Shown: positions 7,789-16,743, counted from the stretch's first letter. The stretch: DNA of 35,085 nt from Ruminococcus sp. (GCA_017502425.1 JAFVVB010000186.1:1-35085); one strand, 5' to 3'. A program made the numbers and translations. The notes: generated by a model not told the origin, from the letters alone.

Positions 7789-8745
7789 TTATCCAATATA
7801 TTTTAGAACTTGGGCCATTGTAGTTCCATTTTCATTATAGAAAACGAAGGTATAATAACCCGGATATTTTATATTGTGTGGCGATGGAGAGTAATTAGCA
7901 TACACCGTATTACCGGATATTTTTATAATATCTGCATGGTGCTGTGCCGAATACAGATTTTCACTTCCGATAACATTACCGCTAGGAGTAACTATCTTAC
8001 AGAAAACCAATGAATTTTTTCCCAGAAGATTTTTACTGAACGTTACATCAACCGATACTTCTAAATCAGGATTAATCGTAGGTGTAACGATAGGACCAAA
8101 GCTTTCTTCCGTAGATTCTTCCGAAGATTCTTCCGACCAGTCTTCCCTAGATTCTTCAGAAGATTCGTCAATAGATGGCGGTGGACCTTCAGTTGCCTCA
8201 GTTGATTCATCAATAGGTGGAATCGGATCTTCAGTGGATTCTGAACCTGATTCTTTAGTTTCTTCTGTCGGCTCAGTAACTTCAGTAGGTGCATTAGGTA
8301 ATGAAGGTTTAAAATCAGGTTTTAGTGTTTCCTTAGGTTCTGTTTCCACAGGACGTGTCGGACCTATAATGCTGCCCTTTTCAGTAGGAATAATCACTAA
8401 TCTGCCGTCAACAGTAGTTTCATATACATAACCGTACCCAGAATTAGTTTCTATCACACGACCATCTTTTGTGGTTGGTGGTATTTTTTCGTCATACTCG
8501 CTACTGCTTTTACTTTCAATATCCGGATTATCAGGTTTTACTTGTAGATTATCATCACGCATAAGTACCATGAAAATACTCAGCGCAAGTACTATTACTG
8601 TACACGCTACCGCACCGATAGTACGCATATGCTTAATAAAGAAAATCGGTTTTTCTTTTTTCGGAGGTTTTTGCACATTTAAAGCGCCGTCAATCCATTC
8701 CTGCGGAACTTTAAACTGAGAAATAGAGTTGAAATTCTTCTTCAT
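7789..8745 (-). CDS. Putative membrane anti-sigma factor, module 3
   Basis: Third paralogue, 318 residues. The N-terminus NFNSISQFKVPQEWIDGALN matches the short cytoplasmic motif of modules 1 and 2. The membrane helix is about 42-62. A distinct stretch (about 90-130, GYGYVYETTVDGRLVIIP) is followed by a strongly acidic linker with repeated SEEST/EESSEES units (about 165-225). The C-terminal domain (about 228-318) has LVFCKI and YPGYYTFVFYNENG, shared with the paralogues. The ATG overlaps the sigma stop (ATGA), with GGAGGTGAT upstream, so the pair is translationally coupled. Function as an anti-sigma factor is inferred. The outer domain could be a sensor or a cell-wall contact module. Confidence 0.7.
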   Translation of the reverse strand: MKKNFNSISQFKVPQEWIDGALNVQKPPKKEKPIFFIKHMRTIGAVACTVIVLALSIFMVLMRDDNLQVKPDNPDIESKSSSEYDEKIPPTTKDGRVIETNSGYGYVYETTVDGRLVIIPTEKGSIIGPTRPVETEPKETLKPDFKPSLPNAPTEVTEPTEETKESGSESTEDPIPPIDESTEATEGPPPSIDESSEESREDWSEESSEESTEESFGPIVTPTINPDLEVSVDVTFSKNLLGKNSLVFCKIVTPSGNVIGSENLYSAQHHADIIKISGNTVYANYSPSPHNIKYPGYYTFVFYNENGTTMAQVLKYIG

Positions 8746-9233
8746 ATACCATCACCTCCGTAAACGCTCTTGAGTTTATCAATTCCTCGTTTGAGCAGAG
8801 TTCTGATAGTATTAGGATTCTTTCCTAAAATCTCACCAATTTCTTTTGAGTTGTACTGCTCACAGTAACGTAAGTACAGCACATCACGATATTTATCATC
8901 GAGTTGCATAAGTGCCCATGAAATATCGTCTTTATCGTCATCGGGGAAGATGATGGCATTATTCTGAGATATTTTATCAAGGGAGATGAGGCGACGGTTT
9001 TTGCGGCGCATATTACTGCACTCGTTAATTGCTACTCGTATGAGCCACGCTTTTAAGTGGTTTTTATCGCTGAATTCAGGGGATTTTTCAAACAGCTTCA
9101 TAAAAGTATTCTGGAAACAATCCTGTGCGTCAGCATGATTTGTAATATGTAGAACACATACCGATGCTACTGTCTGAAAGTAGTTTTCTACTACTTGCTC
9201 ATACGTCAGCCCGGCATACAGAGCATCTGCCAT
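8742..9233 (-). CDS. ECF-type RNA polymerase sigma factor, module 3
   Basis: 163 residues with the same two-region ECF layout as modules 1 and 2. Region 2 shows DAQDCFQNTFMKLFEKSP and HLKAWLIRVAINECSNMRRK. Region 4 shows LDDKYRDVLYLRYCEQYNSKE, then EIGEILGKNPNTIRTLLKRG. It starts MADALYAGLTYEQVV with GGGGGG 5 bases upstream, and its last four bases are shared with the anti-sigma gene. A TGAAAC element is 43 bases upstream, overlapped by a 7-bp inverted repeat (AACACTT/AAGTGTT, 9255-9278). Confidence 0.9.
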   Translation of the reverse strand: MADALYAGLTYEQVVENYFQTVASVCVLHITNHADAQDCFQNTFMKLFEKSPEFSDKNHLKAWLIRVAINECSNMRRKNRRLISLDKISQNNAIIFPDDDKDDISWALMQLDDKYRDVLYLRYCEQYNSKEIGEILGKNPNTIRTLLKRGIDKLKSVYGGDGI

Positions 9234-9275
9234 CTAATCCCCCCTTATATATAAAACACTTAAGAACGCTAAAGT

Positions 9276-9281
9276 GTTTCA
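9276..9281 (-). promoter_or_regulatory. TGAAAC, candidate ECF -35 element of module 3
   Basis: The minus strand reads GCTGAAACACTT, ending 43 bases before the sigma start. The inverted repeat AACACTT...AAGTGTT (9255-9278) covers the -35 and the spacer and might be an operator. Confidence 0.48.
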
Positions 9282-9310
9282 GCTTTTTTCAAATTTTTAC
9301 ATTTTTTTCA

Positions 9311-9353
9311 AAATAAATGAAAAGTACCGACGAAACATCTCGTCGGCACTTTT
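9311..9353 (-). terminator. Terminator after the lipoprotein gene downstream of gyrA
   Basis: The stem joins AAAGT-A-CCGACGA with TCGTCGG-C-ACTTT (one internal mismatch) around a 6-base loop, followed on the minus strand by a T-rich but interrupted tract. It ends the transcript just before sigma module 3. Confidence 0.78.
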
Positions 9354-9355
9354 AG

Positions 9356-10099
9356 TTATTCTTTATCAAAGCGAGCTGATTCTTCATATTTAGTATAGTC
9401 TATGAGCTCCCACTCAGTGAGTATCTCGTCTTTACACGGAGATGTCATAAACAGTACTACTGAACCTTCTTCGCCTTCTGCTTTGCTGAGATTCATCATA
9501 TATACACCATTATTATAGAAAAAGCCTTTCTCGCTTTTTGCACTATCAAAAAAGATATAGTATAAAAACTCGAGTGCATCTTCTTCATAGCCTCCTGCTA
9601 CCATCGAAATAATAGCAGCAGTGAGCATAATAGTATACTGATACTCAGCGTCCGCTTCCACAAACTGTGAGTATGATGTGCCACATCCTAAGTTCATCAC
9701 TTTTCCTGACTCGTTTTCTACCGCCGCTGTTATAGTGAGCGTATCAGTAGCATAGTAGTAGGAAGAGTATTTTATTCCGTTATCATCAACCAGATTGTCA
9801 GCCATTTTGACCCAGTTTTTAAAATCAAAATGCTCTTTAACTTCGCTTTTAGCAAGTTTTGCACTCGCACTATTGAGCTTTTCGTTAAACTCTTCCAGCG
9901 TAAAAATATATCTCGCACCTAAGTTATTCTCACTTTTTTCCCACATCAGCTTAGTAGGAGCAGGAAAATCTAACTTTTTAGCTGATACTTCTGCTTCATT
10001 TTCTGCATTGATGACTGTTTTATCAGAACTTACTTTATTACACGCGCACAGTGACAACACCATAATCAAAGTAATAATTAAGCATAAAAATCTTTTCAT
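9356..10099 (-). CDS. Putative lipoprotein of unknown function
   Basis: 247 residues with a lipoprotein signal peptide: MKRF, a hydrophobic core, then lipobox LCAC with the acylated Cys at about position 20. The mature part has no motif I recognise. It is soluble-looking, with a hydrophobic stretch around residues 160-172 (TIMLTAAIISMVAGG) that could be a buried helix. AAAGGA lies about 7 bases before the ATG. It starts 37 bases after the gyrA stop with no hairpin between, so it could be read from the gyrase transcript; a private promoter in so short a gap is unlikely. It is annotated as extracytoplasmic, membrane-anchored, function unknown. Confidence 0.75.
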   Translation of the reverse strand: MKRFLCLIITLIMVLSLCACNKVSSDKTVINAENEAEVSAKKLDFPAPTKLMWEKSENNLGARYIFTLEEFNEKLNSASAKLAKSEVKEHFDFKNWVKMADNLVDDNGIKYSSYYYATDTLTITAAVENESGKVMNLGCGTSYSQFVEADAEYQYTIMLTAAIISMVAGGYEEDALEFLYYIFFDSAKSEKGFFYNNGVYMMNLSKAEGEEGSVVLFMTSPCKDEILTEWELIDYTKYEESARFDKE

Positions 10100-10136
10100 A
10101 GTGAATTCCTTTTAAAAAGAGATTATATACTGATGC

Positions 10137-12683
10137 TTATTCAGCACTAGTTTCTTCTGATACTTCGTTTTCGGTACTTTCAGACTCTGATGATTCAGCT
10201 TCTTCGCTTTCGTCCTCGTGAGGAACTGAAGCGATAGTAACTACTTCATTATCGTCTTTGATTTTCATCACAGTAACACCCTTACTAGGACGAGCACAGG
10301 TACGGATAGTGTCCGCCTTGATACGGATGATAACACCGTTATCAGAAATGATGATAATATCATCATCTAAAGATACAACACTAAGTGCTGCAACTTCGCC
10401 ATATTTATCAACGTGATAGTTAGTAAGACCCTTACCACCACGGCTCTGAGTACGATAGTCAGATGGTAACGATAATCTACCGTAACCGGTAGAAGATACG
10501 GTAAGAACATATCCGTCTTCATCGATAACGCTCATACCGACAATATAATCGTTTTCTTTGAGTTTCATCGCTTTGACACCACGTGCCTGACGACCCATCG
10601 GACGAACGTCGTTTTCATTGAAACGAATAGCCATACCAAGTCTGGTCGCAATAATAACGTCATCGTTTCCGTCGGTCATCTTAACCCACGCAAGCTCGTC
10701 GCCTTCATTTAAATCAAGTGCGATAAGTCCGCCTTTTCGAGCTGTGTTATATGCATTGAGCTCAATACGTTTCACTATACCATGTTTAGTTACCATAACA
10801 AGGTATTTATCCTCATCAAACTCAGGCACTCTGATCATAGAAGTAACTTTTTCATCGGTGGAAATAGGCAGTAAGTTAGCGATATTCATACCCTTTGACT
10901 GACGTGAAGTCTCAGGAATTTCATAGCATTTATGTCTGTAAACTCTGCCTTTATCAGTAAAGAATAAGATATAGTCGTGAGAGTTAGAAATAAACATCTC
11001 GGTTGCAATATCGTCTTCTTTTCTGCTCATACCGGATACGCCTCGTCCGCCTCTGCGCTGGAGTTTATATGTATCTTCAGCAAGACGTTTTATGTAACCG
11101 AACTTAGTCATAGTAACTACGCAATCTTCCTTAGGAATGAGGTCTTCTATATCAACCTCACCGCTGATAGCACAGATTTCTGTTCTACGTGGGTCAGCGT
11201 ATTTATTTCTGACTGCAATAGCCTCTTCTTTAACGAGTTCGAGCTTTCTGGTTTCAGAAGCAAGAATCTCATTATACTCAGCAATTTTCTTAGCTAACGC
11301 TGCGATTTCGTCTTCAATTTTAGTGCGTTCCATATTAGTGAGCTGGCCTAAACGCATTGATACGATAGCGTGTGCCTGAGCATCATCGAGATTAAATCTT
11401 TCCATAAGACCGAGTTTAGCAGATGACTGGTCTTTTGATTTACGGATAATAGCGATAACTTCATCGATATTATCAATAGCTACTTTAAGTCCTTCTAAAA
11501 TATGTGCACGCTCTTTAGCTTTTCTTAAATCGTAGATTGTACGACGTGTAATTACATCAACCTGATGGTCAATGTAGTGCTGGAGCATTTCTTTTAATGT
11601 AAGGACTTTAGGCTCGCCATTAACGATAGCGAGCATAATGCAACCGAAAGTAGACTGCAACTGAGTGAGCATAAACAGCTGGTTTAATACTACCTGCGGA
11701 GAAGCTTCTCTCTTTATGTCAATTTCGATATGCATACCATTTCTGTCGGAATGGTCTTCTATATTAGAAATACCGTCGATACGCTTATCCTTAACGAGTT
11801 CAGCGATATTTTCAATAAGTCTTGCTTTATTTACAACATATGGAAGTTCAGTAACAATAATTTTGAATCTGCCGTTTTTAGCTTCAACTATTTCAGTCTT
11901 AGCTCTTACTATGATTTTACCTCTACCAGTAGCGTACGCTGCTCTGATACCGGAGCGACCCATAATAATACCACCGGTCGGAAAATCCGGACCCGGCATA
12001 CATTCCATAATCTCGGCAACTTCAGCGTCAGGGTTATCTATGAGAAGACACATAGCATCAACCGCTTCGCCTAAATTATGCGGTGGAATATTAGTAGCCA
12101 TACCGACAGCGATACCTGAAGAACCGTTTACAAGCAGGTTAGGAAATCTACTAGGAAGTACAGTAGGCTCTTTTAAACGGTCGTCGAAGTTAGGCATAAA
12201 ATCAACGGTTTCCTTATCAATATCGGTAACCATTTCGAGCGAAATTTTAGATAATTTAGACTCGGTATAACGATATGCAGCAGGTGGGTCACCGTCAACA
12301 GAACCAAAGTTACCGTGACCATCAACGAGCATATATCTCATAGAGAAGTCCTGCGCAAGTCTTACCATAGCATCGTATACTGAAGAGTCGCCGTGTGGGT
12401 GATATTTACCCAGCACGTTACCGACAGTATCCGCACATTTACGATATGGTTTATTAGGTTCGAGTCCGTTTTCAAACATAGTGTAAAGAATACGGCGATG
12501 AACCGGTTTCAGACCATCTCTAACATCAGGAAGCGCACGAGAAACTATAACACTCATAGAGTAGTCAAGGAAGGATTTTCTCATTTCGCGGTTGATATCA
12601 ACGTCTATTACTTTACCGACAGTGCTCTGTACTACATTATCGGTGTTTTCATTCATATTATTTAAATTCTTTTCGTTATCCAA
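10137..12683 (-). CDS. gyrA: DNA gyrase subunit A
   Basis: Cuts and rejoins the DNA double strand during negative supercoiling, as an A2B2 complex with GyrB. Visible landmarks are the helix-turn-helix segment with YHPHGDSSVYDAMVRLAQ, the catalytic tyrosine in AYRYTESKL (about residue 139), and the GyrA-box QRRGGRG in the C-terminal wrapping domain, followed by repeated beta-pinwheel blades. The positions matching E. coli Ser83 and Asp87 are Ser and Asp, the quinolone-sensitive state. The C-terminus is a Glu/Ser-rich acidic tail. A GTG at 12692 gives a longer frame, but it overlaps AGAAGG; the TTG at 12683 lies 8 bases past AGAAGG and is preferred (848 residues). It follows gyrB by about 58 bases and is probably co-transcribed. 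Confidence 0.95.
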   Translation of the reverse strand: MDNEKNLNNMNENTDNVVQSTVGKVIDVDINREMRKSFLDYSMSVIVSRALPDVRDGLKPVHRRILYTMFENGLEPNKPYRKCADTVGNVLGKYHPHGDSSVYDAMVRLAQDFSMRYMLVDGHGNFGSVDGDPPAAYRYTESKLSKISLEMVTDIDKETVDFMPNFDDRLKEPTVLPSRFPNLLVNGSSGIAVGMATNIPPHNLGEAVDAMCLLIDNPDAEVAEIMECMPGPDFPTGGIIMGRSGIRAAYATGRGKIIVRAKTEIVEAKNGRFKIIVTELPYVVNKARLIENIAELVKDKRIDGISNIEDHSDRNGMHIEIDIKREASPQVVLNQLFMLTQLQSTFGCIMLAIVNGEPKVLTLKEMLQHYIDHQVDVITRRTIYDLRKAKERAHILEGLKVAIDNIDEVIAIIRKSKDQSSAKLGLMERFNLDDAQAHAIVSMRLGQLTNMERTKIEDEIAALAKKIAEYNEILASETRKLELVKEEAIAVRNKYADPRRTEICAISGEVDIEDLIPKEDCVVTMTKFGYIKRLAEDTYKLQRRGGRGVSGMSRKEDDIATEMFISNSHDYILFFTDKGRVYRHKCYEIPETSRQSKGMNIANLLPISTDEKVTSMIRVPEFDEDKYLVMVTKHGIVKRIELNAYNTARKGGLIALDLNEGDELAWVKMTDGNDDVIIATRLGMAIRFNENDVRPMGRQARGVKAMKLKENDYIVGMSVIDEDGYVLTVSSTGYGRLSLPSDYRTQSRGGKGLTNYHVDKYGEVAALSVVSLDDDIIIISDNGVIIRIKADTIRTCARPSKGVTVMKIKDDNEVVTIASVPHEDESEEAESSESESTENEVSEETSAE

Positions 12684-12741
12684 ATTGTACACCTTCTAAT
12701 AAACTTTCTTTTTTTATAAAGTAGCCAAATTTATTATCCGA

Positions 12742-14709
12742 TTATATATCAAGATTCTGAACGTATTTAGCGTTAGTCTCAATAAACTCTCTTCTAGGTT
12801 CTACTTTATCACCCATTAATATAGAGAATGTTTCGTCAGCTATCTCTGCATCAGAAAGTTCTACTCTGAGCATGGTTCTTGTTTCAGGATTCATAGTAGT
12901 TTCCCACAGCTGTTCTGAATCCATCTCACCAAGACCTTTATAACGCTGAATATCAGTTTTACCCTCTAATTTTGAAAGTATTTCATCACGTTCGATATCA
13001 GAATATGCGTAGTGATGTTCCTTACCTTTAGTGATTCTATAAAGTGGTGGCTGAGCAATATATACATGGCCCTGTTCAATTAAAGGTCTCATAAATCTGA
13101 AGAAGAAAGTAAGAAGCAATGTTCTGATATGAGAACCATCAACGTCGGCATCGGCCATAATGATAACTTTATCATATCTCAATTTTTCAGAATCAAATTC
13201 TTCTCCGATACCTGCACCAAGCGCTGTGATTACAGGAGTAAGTTTATCATTACCGTAAACACGGTCAAGACGTGCTTTTTCTACGTTTAACATCTTACCC
13301 CAAAGTGGTAAGATAGCCTGAAAACGTCTATCACGACCCTGTTTAGCTGAACCACCCGCAGAGTCACCCTCTACGATGTATATCTCGGTTTCAGAGCTGT
13401 CTTTTGACTGACAATCAGCCAGTTTACCCGGTAATGTTGCACTATCAAGTGCTGATTTACGTCTTACTGATTCTCTTGCTTTTCGAGCAGCTTCTCTGGC
13501 TTTTGCTGATGCTAAGGCTTTATCTAAAATAGCGGTAGCAGAAGCAGGATTTTCCTCTAAGAATTCAGCAAACTTTTCATTTATAAGACGACCAACCAGA
13601 GTTCTTACTTCAGTATTACCGAGTTTTGCTTTAGTCTGTCCTTCAAACTGAGCTTCAGTAATCTTAACTGAAATAATAGCAGTAAGACCTTCTTTATAAT
13701 CTTCGAACTCGAGTTTTAAATCTTTATCTTTATCTTTGATTTTATTAAATTTAGTAGCGTAGTTATTCATAACACGAGGAAGTGAACGTCTGAAACCTTC
13801 TTCGTGTGTACCACCGTCAGTGGTATGAATATTATTAGCAAAAGAACGGATATCGTTGTTATAACTATCGTTATACTGGAGTGCTATATCAACCTCGCAT
13901 GTATCTTCAGCATTAGAGGCATGTAGAAAAATAATTTCATCGTGAATAGGGGTATAACCCTTTTTCTTATGTATGTATTCTACGAATTCTTTAATACCGC
14001 CTTTATAGTAGAAAGTTTTTGAAATAATATTTTCAGCATCTCTTTCGTCTCGAAGTTCAATATTAACGCCTGCGTTAAGAAAAGCCTGCTCCCTTAAACG
14101 CTTAGCTAAAATATTATAATCGTAAACATCGGTATCTTTAAAAATTTCAGGGTCAGCTTTAAAACGTACTTCTGTACCTTTTTCAGTAGTCTGACCGATA
14201 ATTTCAAGGTCATTCATGATAGCTCCACGTTCGTAGCGCTGGAAGTAAATATTCTCACCGTCACAAACCTTAACCTCTAGCCATGTAGAAAGAGCATTAA
14301 CAACGGAAGCACCTACACCGTGAAGACCACCGGATACTTTATATCCGCCACCACCGAATTTACCACCTGCATGAAGTACTGTAAATACAACAGTAACCGC
14401 AGGAAGTCCCATTTTCTGATTAATACCGACCGGAATTCCTCGACCGTTATCCTTTACTCTGATGATATTACCAGGAAGTATTGAAACTTCGATTTTTGAA
14501 CAATATCCAGCTAAAGCCTCGTCGATAGAGTTATCAACAATTTCATATACTAAATGATGAAGACCTCTCTCACCGGTAGAGCCAATATACATACCCGGAC
14601 GTTTTCTTACTGCTTCGAGTCCTTCTAATACCTGAATTTCATCGGCACCATATTCGTTTTCAACTTTGGTTATTTCATTTTGTTCCAAATTTTTTTCCAA
14701 ATTATCCAA
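12742..14709 (-). CDS. gyrB: DNA gyrase subunit B
   Basis: 655-residue ATPase subunit of gyrase. The GHKL ATP site is seen in EIVDNSIDEALAG, KDNGRGIPVG and GGLHGVGASVVNALS. The TOPRIM metal site is seen in YIVEGDSAGGSAKQGRDR and MADADVDGSHIRTL. The C-terminus has the gyrase/topo IV ending with RYKGLGEMDSEQLWETTMNP. The start is a TTG with GGAGG about 7 bases upstream. The gene lies directly upstream of gyrA and 86 bases after the small zinc-ribbon membrane gene with no terminator visible between, so it may be read from the dnaN-recF operon. The length is normal for the short type of GyrB. Confidence 0.97.
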   Translation of the reverse strand: MDNLEKNLEQNEITKVENEYGADEIQVLEGLEAVRKRPGMYIGSTGERGLHHLVYEIVDNSIDEALAGYCSKIEVSILPGNIIRVKDNGRGIPVGINQKMGLPAVTVVFTVLHAGGKFGGGGYKVSGGLHGVGASVVNALSTWLEVKVCDGENIYFQRYERGAIMNDLEIIGQTTEKGTEVRFKADPEIFKDTDVYDYNILAKRLREQAFLNAGVNIELRDERDAENIISKTFYYKGGIKEFVEYIHKKKGYTPIHDEIIFLHASNAEDTCEVDIALQYNDSYNNDIRSFANNIHTTDGGTHEEGFRRSLPRVMNNYATKFNKIKDKDKDLKLEFEDYKEGLTAIISVKITEAQFEGQTKAKLGNTEVRTLVGRLINEKFAEFLEENPASATAILDKALASAKAREAARKARESVRRKSALDSATLPGKLADCQSKDSSETEIYIVEGDSAGGSAKQGRDRRFQAILPLWGKMLNVEKARLDRVYGNDKLTPVITALGAGIGEEFDSEKLRYDKVIIMADADVDGSHIRTLLLTFFFRFMRPLIEQGHVYIAQPPLYRITKGKEHHYAYSDIERDEILSKLEGKTDIQRYKGLGEMDSEQLWETTMNPETRTMLRVELSDAEIADETFSILMGDKVEPRREFIETNAKYVQNLDI

Positions 14710-14795
14710 GATATAACCTCCAATATTTTCGATTATTCTGTACTGTATCTAAAATTTATTTTATATAATTAACTATTTTAAGTAACTCTTAAAAA

Positions 14796-15383
14796 TCAAA
14801 ATTTTTTCAGATTTTTAACTGGCATAGTTGCATCCATATTTTTATTACTTGAAATGTTATCAAATTTAGAAAAACTTTTTGTGTCACCCGAAGACGAGTC
14901 TTCAACTATTTTTCTCTCTTCTTTGATAGCATTAAATACATCTTTATTGATGACAGGTTTATTTTCGTCAGTCAAAACTACATCATCAACAAATGTAGGT
15001 ACAACACGTGATGTTTTAGCAACTGTCGGATCAGGATCAACGATAGGACTTTCTATGATTCCCGTATCATATAAAACGTCCATATGTTTTTTACGAGGTT
15101 TCAATACCACAAAAAACGGTGTTAAAAAGTAAAATACAATGAACGGAACTGCTACAAAAAGCATAAACCAAATATTTGTTTTATCTGTTGCAATTAAAAA
15201 TACCGCTAAAATAAGTAAGGATAATACTAAAGTAAACAAAAACGGAATTAATAATGTCTTTTTTATAAGAATATTCGATTCTTTTTTACATTTATTGCAG
15301 TAATACTCTCCTCGGCTGCGCATAATAAAAGCCTGCATAAAAGTAAGTTGCTTACCGCAGTATGGACATTTAGTAATTTTCAT
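14796..15383 (-). CDS. Zinc-ribbon two-helix membrane protein in the recF-gyrB interval
   Basis: 195 residues from the ATG at 15383. The start is chosen because it overlaps the remB stop (ATGA) and has AAAGGA 9 bases upstream; a longer frame starting at 15443 would run through remB. The N-terminus MKITKCPYCGKQLTF...YYCNKCKKE forms a zinc ribbon (CPYC and CNKC). Two membrane helices follow at about 43-67 and 71-92, then a charged cytoplasmic-looking tail of about 100 residues rich in Asp, Lys and Val. I do not recognise a function. The tight coupling to remB and recF says it belongs to the origin operon. Similar CPxCG-type membrane proteins occur in Clostridia without known roles. Confidence 0.75.
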   Translation of the reverse strand: MKITKCPYCGKQLTFMQAFIMRSRGEYYCNKCKKESNILIKKTLLIPFLFTLVLSLLILAVFLIATDKTNIWFMLFVAVPFIVFYFLTPFFVVLKPRKKHMDVLYDTGIIESPIVDPDPTVAKTSRVVPTFVDDVVLTDENKPVINKDVFNAIKEERKIVEDSSSGDTKSFSKFDNISSNKNMDATMPVKNLKKF

Positions 15384-15646
15384 AGATGTGCGTCCTTTCG
15401 TGATAACAATCTTTTTTGAATAGTTTTTGACGATAGCTGACAAATATATATTTTCTGTCCTTTTTCGTCATTACACAGAATAAATGATTTAGGAAGTTCG
15501 TATGACACAGTAAAAGCTTCCTTGTTTTTTTCACACATACTCAGATAATTTCTGGTGTGCTTTGAAACTGTTGAAGTATCCAAATCAAATATTCCTATTA
15601 TGTCATCGGTTTTAATAACCGTTTCATTACCTAAGTGTAAGTACAT
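15380..15646 (-). CDS. remB: RemB/YaaB-like DUF370 protein
   Basis: 88 residues, starting MYLHLGNETVIKTDDIIGIFDLDT, which is typical of DUF370 proteins. These sit between recF and gyrB in many Firmicutes. In B. subtilis the same position holds remB (yaaB), and the paralogue RemA is a DNA-binding activator of matrix and osmoprotection genes. The ATG overlaps the recF stop (TAATG), and the stop overlaps the next gene (ATGA), so translation is coupled on both sides. The name rests on family and position; a regulatory role in this organism is inferred. Confidence 0.82.
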   Translation of the reverse strand: MYLHLGNETVIKTDDIIGIFDLDTSTVSKHTRNYLSMCEKNKEAFTVSYELPKSFILCNDEKGQKIYICQLSSKTIQKRLLSRKDAHL

Positions 15647-16743
15647 TACTTCACTTCTCCATCGTTTATATAGAAGATTTTACCTGATTTTAATTGTTCT
15701 TTATTTGATTCCTCACAGCAAGTAACAAATACCTGATATGAATCAACTTTATTAAGCAGAAAATCCTGACGTTTTGTATCAAGCTCAGATAAAACATCAT
15801 CGAGTAAAATAACCGGCTTTTCTGAATTTTTTTCATAAAGCATCTGAGCCTGAGCAAGTTTTAGTGATAGCACTGCTGAACGTTGCTGTCCTTGAGAGCC
15901 GAAAGTTTTAGCAGATATACCATTGATTTTTATATCCATATCATCTCTGTGAGGACCTATATTCGTATATCCTGTGTGGTAATCTTCATTTCTGGATTTT
16001 TTATAAGCATTGCTCAGTTTTTCTTTAATTTCATCAATGCTGTCATCTTCAGTAATATTGCAGTTAGAAATATATTCTATATCTAAAATCTCTTTGGAAT
16101 TTGAAATATCCTCGTGAAATTTCTGAGCATATATTTTCAGATTTTTTATATACTCCATACGCTCTTTCAAAATAATAGCGGCAGTGACACACAAAGAGTC
16201 ATCCCATATAGGCAAAGTGTCTTTTAATTCTTTGTGTTTGAATATATCTTTTAACAGCGCGTTTCTCTGATTAATAATCTGGTTATATTTAGATAAACAT
16301 GAAGCGTATTTTATGCGTTGCTGAGAAAGTGCACCGTCTAAAAATTTTCTTCTCATTGACGGACCTCTTTTGACTAATGTCATATTCTCAGGTGAAAAAA
16401 CCACGCATGAAAAAATCTCGGTAAGATATGAAGACGAACTTTTTTCTACGCCATTGATTTTTATTCTCTTTTTATTCTGAAAAAATGAAATTTCAGCGTT
16501 TTGATCTCTTTCATATGAATGAAAATCCATGCTTAGTTTAAAAAAACTGTCATCAAAGCTGATTAATTCGTTTTCTTTAGCGCCTCTGAACGAATGACCA
16601 CCACAAAAAAGCCATATAGCTTCCAGTAAATTAGTTTTACCCTGAGCGTTATCACCGTAAATCACATTAACTTTTTCACATGGATTTATCTCACCGTTTG
16701 AAAGATTTCTGAAATTCTCAAATTTAAGTTTATTGATTATCAA
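15646..16743 (-). CDS. recF: DNA replication and repair protein RecF
   Basis: 365-residue SMC-like ABC ATPase that helps load RecA at single-strand gaps and stalled forks. Walker A is GDNAQGKTNLLEAI (from about residue 30), the signature motif is TFGSQGQQRS, and Walker B is PVILLDDVLSELD. The length is normal. The start is a TTG sharing bases with the stop of the preceding S4 gene (TTGA), and the stop shares a base with remB. It lies in the canonical dnaN-yaaA-recF order. Confidence 0.95.
   Translation of the reverse strand: MIINKLKFENFRNLSNGEINPCEKVNVIYGDNAQGKTNLLEAIWLFCGGHSFRGAKENELISFDDSFFKLSMDFHSYERDQNAEISFFQNKKRIKINGVEKSSSSYLTEIFSCVVFSPENMTLVKRGPSMRRKFLDGALSQQRIKYASCLSKYNQIINQRNALLKDIFKHKELKDTLPIWDDSLCVTAAIILKERMEYIKNLKIYAQKFHEDISNSKEILDIEYISNCNITEDDSIDEIKEKLSNAYKKSRNEDYHTGYTNIGPHRDDMDIKINGISAKTFGSQGQQRSAVLSLKLAQAQMLYEKNSEKPVILLDDVLSELDTKRQDFLLNKVDSYQVFVTCCEESNKEQLKSGKIFYINDGEVK

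Noticed and set aside
8061..8294. Open frame within the acidic linker of anti-sigma 3
   Set aside because: The repetitive Ser/Glu codons create an open second frame; it has no ribosome site and yields a low-complexity Leu/Lys/Arg product.
11665..12270. 201-codon plus-strand frame opposite gyrA
   Set aside because: It is antisense to a highly conserved part of gyrA, with no ribosome site and no family resemblance.
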